Source: DATKEG01 sp035544515 (GTDB lineage: Bacteria; Acidobacteriota; Vicinamibacteria; Fen-336). From it: DNA of 9,057 bases. The position numbers were made by a program, and so were the translations under genes. The notes under the pieces were generated by a model, which was not told the origin of the DNA, searched no databases, and saw only the letters and a program-made list of their open reading frames with translations. The stretch is taken from assembly GCA_035544515.1 (NCBI GenBank), contig DATKEG010000257.1:1-9057 (forward strand), written 5' to 3'. Below are positions 1-6,261 of this stretch, piece by piece (the first letter of the stretch is position 1; every line of letters begins with the position of its first letter).

Positions 1-154
1 CGATCAGGCGGTCCACGCACCCGGCCGCCCGCGCCGCCTGCAGCGTGTGCGCGAGGAGCGGGCAGTCCCCCAGCCGCTTGATGTTCAGGTAGGGCACGGG
101 GTCGGTGCCGCCTCGCGCGGGGACGATGGCCAGCACGCGGAAACCGTCCTTCAT
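1..154 (-). CDS. neuA: NeuA-like acylneuraminate cytidylyltransferase, N-terminal fragment (runs off left edge)
   Basis: Only the first 51 codons are in the window. By family, this enzyme activates a nonulosonic acid with CTP to give the CMP-sugar, a cytoplasmic step just before glycosyl transfer. The fragment shows the Rossmann-like first strand and nucleotide-binding loop, VLAIVPARGG at residues 7-16, then VPYLNIKRLG (20-29) and PLLAHTLQAA (32-41), the usual layout of the family. ATG at 154 is chosen because GAGG lies 8 bases upstream and the preceding synthase stops 19 bases before it. Oddity: the family signature after the loop is normally of the form S-K-x-x-P-x-K-N. Here it reads T-D-P-V-P-Y-L-N, so both lysines are replaced (by Asp18 and Leu23). 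This may mark a divergent subfamily or a different sugar or nucleotide. Because the C-terminal three quarters are missing from view, the name is at family level only. Confidence 0.8.
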   Translation of the reverse strand, partial: MKDGFRVLAIVPARGGTDPVPYLNIKRLGDCPLLAHTLQAARAAGCVDRLI

Positions 155-173
155 GGCGCCGGCCTCGTCACCG

Positions 174-1226
174 TCACACCATGTCCCAGGTGATCGTCGT
201 GTCCTCCGGGATGTCCACCCTGGCCACGCGGCCCACGACCAGGTCGAGGTGCTTGGCGCCGATGCCCGTGCCCGGGCGCTTGTAGGTGAGCATGGCGCGC
301 GTGATCGTGGCCCCGCGGGGGATGGGGACGGCCGAGGTGACGCTGCGCCGCGCGAAGAGGAAGGCGTCCTTCTCCAGCGGCTCCAGCCCCTTGGTCCCGG
401 AGCCCAGCGCCTTCTCCACCGTCCGGATGCCCGCCACCATGGCCCGGGCCTCGGCGGGATCCACCGAGAGGTGATGGTCGGGCGAGCCGGGCAGCGCCTT
501 GTCCACCGTGTAGTGCTTCTCCACGATGGCGGCGCCGAGCGCGACCGCGGCCTGGGGCACGCTGATGCCGAGCGAGTGGTCCGAGAGCCCGACCGGCACC
601 TCGGGGAACGCGCGCATGAGGTGCTCCATCATGCGCAGGTTGATGCCCTCGGGCGGGCAGGGGTACTTGAGCGTGCAGTGCAGCAGCGCGACCTCCTCGT
701 TCCCGGCGCGCCGGCACACCGCAAGCGCCTCCTCGACCTCCCCCAGCGTGGACGTGCCCGTGGAGAGGATCATGGGCCGGCCGATTCGCGCCGCCCGCTC
801 GATGAGCGCGTGGCAGGTCAGGTCCGCGGAGGCGATCTTGAACGCGGGGACGTCGCAGGCGGCCAGGAGGTCCACCGCCTCGTCGTCGAAGGGAGTGGAG
901 AAGGCCGTGATGCCGGCCTGCCGCGCGTGTGCGAGCAGCGCGCGGAAGTCGCGGTCGGACAGCTTGTCGAGCCGGTCGAAGGTATCCCACTGCGAGCCCC
1001 GGGGGTCGTCCTCCTCCACCCAGTACCGCGGCGCCACGCGCGTGGCGATCTTCCCCGCGGTGTAGCTCTGGAACTTGATGGCATCGGCCCCGGCTTCGCG
1101 CGCGGTCTCGATGAGCCGGTAACCGAGCCGCACGTCGCAGTTGTGGTTGACCCCCGCCTCCGCGATCACGTAGCAGGGCTGTCCCCGGCCGACCAGCCGC
1201 CCGGCGATGGCGAACGCCGACTTCAC
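174..1226 (-). CDS. neuB: NeuB-type nonulosonic acid synthase (sialic/legionaminic acid synthase family), copy 1
   Basis: This 350-residue protein has the normal length for NeuB. The family condenses phosphoenolpyruvate with N-acetylmannosamine or a related amino sugar to form a nine-carbon nonulosonic acid in the cytoplasm. The TIM-barrel domain (about 1-280) shows AEAGVNH at 22-28, KFQ at 51-53, STPFD at 110-114, FKIAS at 129-133, SDHS with the metal-ligand-type His217, EKH with His238, and PDHHLS at 249-254. A C-terminal SAF/antifreeze-like domain (about 290-350) carries KRPGTG at 316-321, whose Arg317 corresponds to the arginine that reaches into the partner active site in characterised NeuB dimers. 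The GTG start at 1226 overlaps the SpsF stop by 4 bases (GTGA); GGAGG lies about 10 bases upstream. The frame stays open further upstream, but that part lies inside spsF in another frame and is not NeuB-like. The exact sugar (Neu5Ac, legionaminate or pseudaminate) cannot be decided by eye. Confidence 0.95.
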   Translation of the reverse strand: MKSAFAIAGRLVGRGQPCYVIAEAGVNHNCDVRLGYRLIETAREAGADAIKFQSYTAGKIATRVAPRYWVEEDDPRGSQWDTFDRLDKLSDRDFRALLAHARQAGITAFSTPFDDEAVDLLAACDVPAFKIASADLTCHALIERAARIGRPMILSTGTSTLGEVEEALAVCRRAGNEEVALLHCTLKYPCPPEGINLRMMEHLMRAFPEVPVGLSDHSLGISVPQAAVALGAAIVEKHYTVDKALPGSPDHHLSVDPAEARAMVAGIRTVEKALGSGTKGLEPLEKDAFLFARRSVTSAVPIPRGATITRAMLTYKRPGTGIGAKHLDLVVGRVARVDIPEDTTITWDMV

Positions 1227-2074
1227 TTCTCCGCGTCCTCCGCGCCCCTCCGGCGCTTCTTCGTCGCCACGCCCACGGTCGGCGTGACGGAGGCGTCGAG
1301 CTCGACCGAGCGGGCGTTGTGGGGCTTGTGCCGCAGGTGGGCATTGATCTCCGCCAGCTCGGGCTGGGCGTCGAGCAGCGCGATCGCCTCGCGCGTGGTC
1401 ACGATCCTTCCCGGGGCGGCCAACCGCTCGAACAGCGACTGCATGAGCCGCACGTCCTCCGCCTCGTCCACGGTCAGGCGGTAGCGCGGGCGGTAGAGGC
1501 CCGGCGGCAGATCCATGGTCGCGATGCGGAACTCGCGCGGGTGCTCCTTGATGTAGAGCGTGACCAGCTCCGAGCGGTGCCGGGCCTCTCCCCGCTCCCA
1601 GGAGCGCTCGAGGGCGCCCCGCGCGATCACCTCGGGGAGGATGCCCATGAGGAGCGCGTCGCCCGGGACGTAGGTGTACTCCGCTCCCGTTTCCAGGTGC
1701 CGCTCCACGAGGCGCTCGAGGGTCTCCAGGTCGGTCAGGGGGTTGTCGCCGGTCACGCGCACCACGTGGTCGGCGGCCATGTGGCGCGCGCAATCCACGT
1801 GCCGGCGCAGGACGTCGTCATCGTCGCCCCGGAAGACGGAGATGCCCATGCGCTGCGCGATCGCGCCCAGCGGGGCGTTCTCCGCGCGGGCGGAGGTGGC
1901 CAGGGCCACGCTGTCGAGCACGGGGCACGAGGCCACGCGTTCGAGCAGCACCTCGAGGAGCGGCCGCCCGGCCAGGGGGACCAGAGCCTTCCCCGGGTAG
2001 CGCGCAGAGGCCATGCGTGCGGAGACGATGCCCACCACGCGCGGTTCGCGTCCCAGGGGCGCGAACGACGTCAT
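1223..2074 (-). CDS. spsF: SpsF-type cytidylyltransferase-like glycan biosynthesis protein
   Basis: This 283-residue protein belongs to the SpsF/NeuA-like nucleotidyltransferase family (GT-A-like Rossmann fold), named after a Bacillus spore-coat polysaccharide protein. It is expected to activate a sugar acid or related sugar with CTP in the cytoplasm. Visible motifs are the nucleotide-binding loop SARMASARYPGK (18-29), RPLLE (37-41), FRGDDDDVL (81-89), RVTGDNPL (106-113) with the metal-binding-type aspartate Asp110, and LTVDEAEDV (200-208). ATG at 2074 overlaps the upstream synthase stop as ATGA, with GAGGA about 9 bases before it. Its own stop overlaps the GTG start of the next synthase. In Bacillus an SpsE (NeuB-family) and SpsF pair is encoded together, so it may be partnered with the synthase just upstream. 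The last 20 or so residues are basic then acidic (TKKRRRGAEDAEK) and look like a low-complexity extension rather than part of the fold. Confidence 0.9.
   Translation of the reverse strand: MTSFAPLGREPRVVGIVSARMASARYPGKALVPLAGRPLLEVLLERVASCPVLDSVALATSARAENAPLGAIAQRMGISVFRGDDDDVLRRHVDCARHMAADHVVRVTGDNPLTDLETLERLVERHLETGAEYTYVPGDALLMGILPEVIARGALERSWERGEARHRSELVTLYIKEHPREFRIATMDLPPGLYRPRYRLTVDEAEDVRLMQSLFERLAAPGRIVTTREAIALLDAQPELAEINAHLRHKPHNARSVELDASVTPTVGVATKKRRRGAEDAEK
1227..1263 (-). repeat. Purine-rich imperfect 9-base repeat inside the spsF 3' end
   Basis: On the minus strand the final codons of spsF run through a G/A-rich stretch with GCGGAG repeated at a 9-base spacing (GCGGAGGAC then GCGGAGAAG), preceded by related GGAGGGGC. 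It encodes the basic/acidic tail RRRGAEDAEK and supplies the ribosome-binding purines for the next GTG start. It resembles short dispersed repeats I recall from soil and sediment genomes, but only this copy is in the window, so its repeat status beyond this place is unproven. Confidence 0.35.
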
Positions 2075-3102
2075 TCCAGCATGTCCTCGCGGATGGTCTC
2101 GTCGGCCTGGATGGGCCGCGAGGCGCGGCGGCCGATCACGCGATGGCTGTCGCGCGGGGCGAAGCCCGGGTCGAACCGGCTGTCCGTACGCTTGTAAGCC
2201 AGCTTCTCCGCGGTCAGCACCTCGCCGCGGGAGATGAGCGAGCCCGCGACCACGTGGCGGGCCATCAGGCGGTGATAGCGCTCCGCCGCCTCGCTCTGCC
2301 CCGCCGGCCCTTCCCCGGCCGCGGCCTCGGCCTGCCGCAGCAGCTCCACCATCCGGTAGAACTCCTCGGGGTTGAGGGAGGACTGGTAGTCGTAGCCCTT
2401 CTTGCTGCGGTCGAGCGTGAAGTGCTTCTCCACCAGGTTCGCGCCCCAGGCCACGGCCAGGGCGGGGGCCACGAGCGCGAAGGCGCTGCCGCCGTCGGTG
2501 TGGTCGAGGAAGCCGACGGGCAGCCGGTACCGCTCCTTCCAGGCCGCCAGCTCCCGGAAGCGGATCTCCTCGACCGGCGTGGGGAAGGTCTGGAAGCCGT
2601 GGAGGAGCGCGGCCGGAGCATCTCCCGTCAGCTCGAGCGCCTCGCGCGCCGCCTCCTCCGGGACGCCGCCCGTCGCGAACAGGACCGGCTTGTCCTGCGC
2701 CCCGACCGCGCGGATGAACTCGGGGTTCTCCATGTCCGTGGTGTGGACCTTGTAGCCGTCGGCGCCCTCTTCCCCGGCCAGCTCGAGGGACGGCCGGTCG
2801 AAGGCCTCGACGAGCACGGCCAGGCCGGAGGCGCGGGCGGCCTTGAGGACCTTGTGCCACTCCTTCTCGGTCAGCTCGATGCGCTCGAAATCGCGCCGCG
2901 ACGGATGCAGCCGCACCACCAGCCGCTCGGCGCGGAAGATCTGGAACTTGATGCCGTCGGCGCCCATCTTGAAGGCGGCCTCCAGCATGCGCAACGCGTC
3001 GTCCACCGATCCGCCGTGGGCGGAGGCGACCTCGGCCAGCACGAAACAGGGCTGCCCGTCGCCGACGTGTCGGGGACCCAGGGCGAAGCTGGCCGGCTTC
3101 AT
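2071..3102 (-). CDS. Divergent NeuB-family synthase (SpsE/NeuB-like), copy 2
   Basis: A second, clearly paralogous NeuB-family protein of 343 residues. Conserved features: AEVASAHGG at 23-31 (matching the E-x4-H of NeuB), KFQ at 52-54, YKVHTTD at 117-123, LDHTDG at 199-204 with His201, EKHFTLDR at 225-232 with His227, and SLNPEEF at 242-248. A C-terminal SAF-like domain (about 280-343) keeps the Lys-Arg pair at 304-305. It differs from copy 1 around the substrate: VASAHGG for GVNHN, YKVHT for FKIAS, HGFQTFPTP for HCTLKYPCP, YDYQSS for PDHHLS, and KRTDSRF for KRPGTGI. The barrel and PEP/metal residues look intact, so it is probably an active synthase for a different acceptor sugar; that is inference. 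ATG at 3102 is fixed by an in-frame TAG 12 bases upstream; AAGGA lies 3 bases before it. It begins 7 bases after the GT-B gene ends and ends overlapping spsF. Confidence 0.9.
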   Translation of the reverse strand: MKPASFALGPRHVGDGQPCFVLAEVASAHGGSVDDALRMLEAAFKMGADGIKFQIFRAERLVVRLHPSRRDFERIELTEKEWHKVLKAARASGLAVLVEAFDRPSLELAGEEGADGYKVHTTDMENPEFIRAVGAQDKPVLFATGGVPEEAAREALELTGDAPAALLHGFQTFPTPVEEIRFRELAAWKERYRLPVGFLDHTDGGSAFALVAPALAVAWGANLVEKHFTLDRSKKGYDYQSSLNPEEFYRMVELLRQAEAAAGEGPAGQSEAAERYHRLMARHVVAGSLISRGEVLTAEKLAYKRTDSRFDPGFAPRDSHRVIGRRASRPIQADETIREDMLE

Positions 3103-3109
3103 AGGTCCT

Positions 3110-5041
3110 TCACCCTACCATGCCGTCCGCTCCGGGCGTTTCCTCCGCCCTTCCCGCGCTCGCGCGCAGCAAAGCGGCGATGCGCGCCGTGGCCCGCCCG
3201 TCGACGCCCATGGCGAAGTCGGAGAGGTAGCGCGCGCGCGCCTCCGCCAGGCGCCCGCGCACGGCTTGGTCGAACAGCGCGGCCCGCAAGGCCGGCGCGG
3301 GGTCTTCTCCCGCGGCCACGCCCAGGGCGACCCCCTGGTCCACCAGCTCGCGCAGGTGCGTGGGCATGTTCAGCACGACCACCGGACGTCCCAGCACGAG
3401 CGCTTCGACCGCGGAGAGAGACTCGACGGTCACGAGCGCGTCGGCCGCGTGGAGGACCTCGACCAGGTCGGCGCCGGGGGGGAGCACGGCCACCCGGCGC
3501 GCGCCCTCCCGCCTCAAGACGCCGTCGTAGGCTCCCTCCGGCTCGGCCGGGTGGGGTTTGACCAGCGCGCGCGCGTCCGGCAGCGACTCGATCGCGCGCA
3601 CGAGCGCGGGGAATGCCGTGCCGATGGCCTGGTGCGTGCGCCGGATGGCCCGGAAGCGGCTGGCCACCACGACGAGCCGTTCGCCCTCGCGCACGCCGAG
3701 CCGGCGCCGGAGAGAGTCGCGGTCGCGCTCGCGCGCGCCGCGAAGGAGGTCGTCGAACTTCGGGCTGCCGGTGGTGACGAGCGTGTGGGCGGGATAGCGG
3801 CCCATCCCGCGCAGGAGGCGGCCCGCGGCCTCGCCGAAGACGGCCGTGCGGTCCGGCCGGGGGCAGGCGTCCTCGTCCACGTCGTGCCGGTAGGAGTAGT
3901 ACTTCGGGTAGACGATCCCGTGCTGGACGGCGACGCTGGGCACGCCCATCGCGCGGCAGGCGGCCAGCGCCGCGCGCCCCCAGCCACTCGACTCCGCGTA
4001 CAGGCAGACGACGCGCGGCCGCACCGCGGCCAGGACCTGCGCCATCTCCTCGTAGCAGCGGATGGCCCAGGGCAGCTGCAGGAGCATCGTGCCCGCCAGG
4101 TCGGGCGCGGCCAGGTCCGCGAACGAGACGCCGCGGTGCGAAAACGCGGCCAGGAGCGCCGGGCTCCCGCGCAGAGCCCGCCAGGCCCGCCTCACCTGCC
4201 GCGCGCCCCGCGCCGCCTCGCGCACCACCGCGGCGTTCGTGTACCGGTTGACGTGGACGTACGGCCCGCCGTCCGCGGCCGGCAGGCGTACCCAGTCCAG
4301 GAGGCGCTCCCGCGGGCCCCGGCGCCGGAACGCGGCCCGCGGCCCCACCGCCACCACGAACGGCCGCAGCGCCGGGTCGCGCGCGACCTCGGGGATGAGC
4401 CGGTCGAAGTAGTGCTCGTAGGCGGCGGCCGGCTCCATGTCGCCGGCGGGCCGCTCGCGCCAGAAGGCCGCGTGCGACAGGAAGAGCACGGTGTCGCGCC
4501 CATCCCGCGCGGGGACGGGCGCGGGGCCGCCCAGCGCCGCCTTGAGGAAGGTGGCGCGCGCCTTGAGCGTGTTGAGCCGGCTCGCGAGGGAGGTGCGCAG
4601 GACGCGCCATCTGCGCGGCCAGCCGGGTGCTCGGCGCGGCCCGTGGAAGAGGATCCCCCGTGCCGTGCACACCCGGCCCAGGAGCGCCGCCTCCGCGCCG
4701 GGCAGCCCGTCCGCCTCCACCTCGTCCGGCCCTTCGGCATCGAGCAGCCGATGCAGGGTGTCGATGAGACGCACGTAGCGCGGGGACTCCGTGCTGTGGT
4801 GCAGGAACAGCTCGGCGAACCACCAGAGCGAGACGCCCTTCCACTCCAGCAGCTCCCGGAAGCTCAGGCCGTCCTGCAGCGGGACGCGCCCCCACTGCTT
4901 GGTCCAGGCGATGGCGGCCTCGTCCACCGCGTCACGCGCGCCCGCATCGAGCCGCTCCTCCGCCGCCTCGAGCACGATCACCGTCTCGCCCGGCCGCGGA
5001 GCCCCCCGCGGGGGAGCCGTGCGGAAGACCAGGCGCTTCAC
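3110..5041 (-). CDS. Large GT-B-like surface polysaccharide glycosyltransferase (capsule/CDP-glycerol transferase-like)
   Basis: A 643-residue protein. The C-terminal half (about 340-630) has the look of a GT-B-fold transferase of the capsule-polysaccharide or CDP-glycerol glycerophosphotransferase type: VCLYAESSGWGR (345-355), AVQHGIVYPKYY (371-382), VTTGSPKFDDLL (422-433), VVVASRFR (457-464), LVKPHPAE (493-500), and a sugar-donor-loop-like segment TVESLSAVEALVLGRPVV (538-555). The first 330 residues, including a Trp-rich patch WKGVSLWWFAELFL (67-80) and a second domain from about 180, match no family I can name with confidence. No signal peptide or membrane span is visible, so it is probably cytoplasmic at the inner membrane. 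GTG at 5041 overlaps the GT9 stop (GTGA), with GGGAG 5 bases upstream. The open frame continues to 5926, but that part is a shadow of the GT9 gene. Its position just before the nonulosonate genes makes it a candidate nonulosonate transferase; alternatives are a phosphopolyol transferase or another GT-B enzyme. It lacks the motifs expected of a UDP-GlcNAc 2-epimerase. Confidence 0.75.
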   Translation of the reverse strand: MKRLVFRTAPPRGAPRPGETVIVLEAAEERLDAGARDAVDEAAIAWTKQWGRVPLQDGLSFRELLEWKGVSLWWFAELFLHHSTESPRYVRLIDTLHRLLDAEGPDEVEADGLPGAEAALLGRVCTARGILFHGPRRAPGWPRRWRVLRTSLASRLNTLKARATFLKAALGGPAPVPARDGRDTVLFLSHAAFWRERPAGDMEPAAAYEHYFDRLIPEVARDPALRPFVVAVGPRAAFRRRGPRERLLDWVRLPAADGGPYVHVNRYTNAAVVREAARGARQVRRAWRALRGSPALLAAFSHRGVSFADLAAPDLAGTMLLQLPWAIRCYEEMAQVLAAVRPRVVCLYAESSGWGRAALAACRAMGVPSVAVQHGIVYPKYYSYRHDVDEDACPRPDRTAVFGEAAGRLLRGMGRYPAHTLVTTGSPKFDDLLRGARERDRDSLRRRLGVREGERLVVVASRFRAIRRTHQAIGTAFPALVRAIESLPDARALVKPHPAEPEGAYDGVLRREGARRVAVLPPGADLVEVLHAADALVTVESLSAVEALVLGRPVVVLNMPTHLRELVDQGVALGVAAGEDPAPALRAALFDQAVRGRLAEARARYLSDFAMGVDGRATARIAALLRASAGRAEETPGADGMVG

Positions 5042-6261
5042 GGGCGCTCCCGCAGCACGCGGGCGGCCGCGGCGTAGACGTCGTCCACCGTCACCAGGCG
5101 CAGGCACTCGGGGGCCTGGCCCTGCACGCATTCCGCCGGGGGCCGGCGGATCAGGTTGCAGGGAGAGCACCACAGCTCGCGGCGCACCACCACGTGCCGC
5201 GGACCGGGCGGGGCCGAGGAGTAGCGCGCGGGATCGGAGGGCCCGAACACGCTGACCGAGGGCGTGCCCACGGCGGCGGCCATGTGCATGGGGCCGGTGT
5301 CCGGCGAGAGGAACAGGTCGAGGCCCGCGATGACGGCCAGGGTCTCGCGGACGGAGAGCTTCCCGCTGAGGTCGACGGCGCGTGCGGGAAGGCCGCGCGC
5401 CACGACCTCGGCCAGCGGCCGATCGCCGGGGCCGCCGGTGATGAGAACGGTGGCCGCGAACTCGCGCTGCAGCCGCGCGGCGACCTCGCCCCACCGGTCC
5501 ACGTCCCACTGCTTCACGCGGCGGCCGCCGCTGGGGTGGATCCCTACGAGGGGCCGGCGCGCCTCGAGGCCGAGGCCCGTGAAGAGCTGGCGCGCGAAGT
5601 CGCGGTCGGCGGCGGTCAGCGGATCGGGCCGGGCCGTCCCCGGCGTGCGGCCGAGCAGGAGGGCCACGGCCAGCCGGTTCTGCTCCGTCCAGGGAACGGT
5701 CTCGTCGAGGGGGAGGACATCCGTCAGCAGCCAGGCGCCGCCCGTGTTCGCGTACCCCGCGCGGCGGCGGGCTCCCGTGAGCGCCAGCAGGAAACTGGCG
5801 CGGACGTCGCCCTGCAGGTCGAGCGCCAGGTCGAGGGGCGTGGCGCGCAGGCGCCGCGCCTGGCCCAGGAGCGCGGGCAGGCGATCGGCCCCCTCGTCCG
5901 CGCGACCCACCCAGGGCGCGCTCCACACCAGCACCTCGTCCACGGGCGCGCCGCGCGCGACCTCTTCGCTCCAGCGGCCCACGGCCAGGCGGATGCGCGC
6001 GGTGGGCAGCGCCTGCCGGAGATCGTGCAGGGCGGGCAGCGACATGAGCACGTCGCCGATCCGGTCCAGCCGGAGGACGAGTACCTCCCGTACCGTGGCC
6101 GGATCGAGCGCCGCCGCGGCGGGCGCGCCGCGCGCGGCGCGCCAGAGCGCGACGGCGGCGCGTCCGGGCAGATCCAGGCCGGCCAGCGCCAGCCGCTCGG
6201 CGGGCGCGTGGACGCGGCTGCGCGTTCCCTTAACGGGCGTCCAGCGCTGCCGCCTCGGCAT
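5038..6261 (-). CDS. GT9 family glycosyltransferase (ADP-heptose:LPS heptosyltransferase-like)
   Basis: This 407-residue protein has the GT9 hallmarks: VLRLDRIGDVLMSLPAL (62-78), DLALDLQGD (144-152), a phosphate-binding-type IHPSGGRRVKQW (241-252), VLITGGPGD (272-280), FLSPDTGPMHMAAAVGTP (317-334), and VSVFGPSDP (336-344). Near the end is the cysteine cluster often seen in this family (Cys365, Cys368, Cys378, Cys386). Members transfer heptose or other sugars from a nucleotide donor to lipopolysaccharide core or O-chain at the cytoplasmic face of the inner membrane, which favours a Gram-negative host. The ATG at 6261 gives an unusual 32-base overlap with the GT4 gene, but a GGAG sits 4 bases before it and no other ATG, GTG or TTG occurs in frame before the GT9 core. 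The core therefore follows an N-terminal extension of roughly 55 Arg/Ala/Leu-rich residues that may lie against the membrane. The acceptor and donor are unknown. Confidence 0.93.
   Translation of the reverse strand: MPRRQRWTPVKGTRSRVHAPAERLALAGLDLPGRAAVALWRAARGAPAAAALDPATVREVLVLRLDRIGDVLMSLPALHDLRQALPTARIRLAVGRWSEEVARGAPVDEVLVWSAPWVGRADEGADRLPALLGQARRLRATPLDLALDLQGDVRASFLLALTGARRRAGYANTGGAWLLTDVLPLDETVPWTEQNRLAVALLLGRTPGTARPDPLTAADRDFARQLFTGLGLEARRPLVGIHPSGGRRVKQWDVDRWGEVAARLQREFAATVLITGGPGDRPLAEVVARGLPARAVDLSGKLSVRETLAVIAGLDLFLSPDTGPMHMAAAVGTPSVSVFGPSDPARYSSAPPGPRHVVVRRELWCSPCNLIRRPPAECVQGQAPECLRLVTVDDVYAAAARVLRERP

Noticed and set aside
2075..2860. N-terminal extension of spsF up to an ATG at 2860
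   Set aside because: It overlaps the second synthase in a shadow frame. The SpsF fold begins right after ATG 2074, which overlaps the preceding stop as ATGA.
3110..5041. The GT-B-like protein as a UDP-GlcNAc 2-epimerase (NeuC/WecB), which would supply the synthase substrate
   Set aside because: It shares the general GT-B look, but has none of the epimerase hallmark His/Glu/Asp motifs and carries QHG and KPHP instead.
2843..5077. Very long plus-strand open frame (over 700 codons) opposite the GT-B and synthase genes
   Set aside because: High-GC coding DNA leaves antisense frames without stops. Its product is Arg/Ala/Pro-rich low-complexity with no motif, while the minus strand has clear enzyme motifs throughout.
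5042..5926. N-terminal extension of the GT-B-like gene up to an ATG at 5926
   Set aside because: That part lies entirely within the GT9 gene in another frame and is Arg/Pro/Gly-rich. The GTG at 5041 with GGGAG and a GTGA overlap is a far better start.
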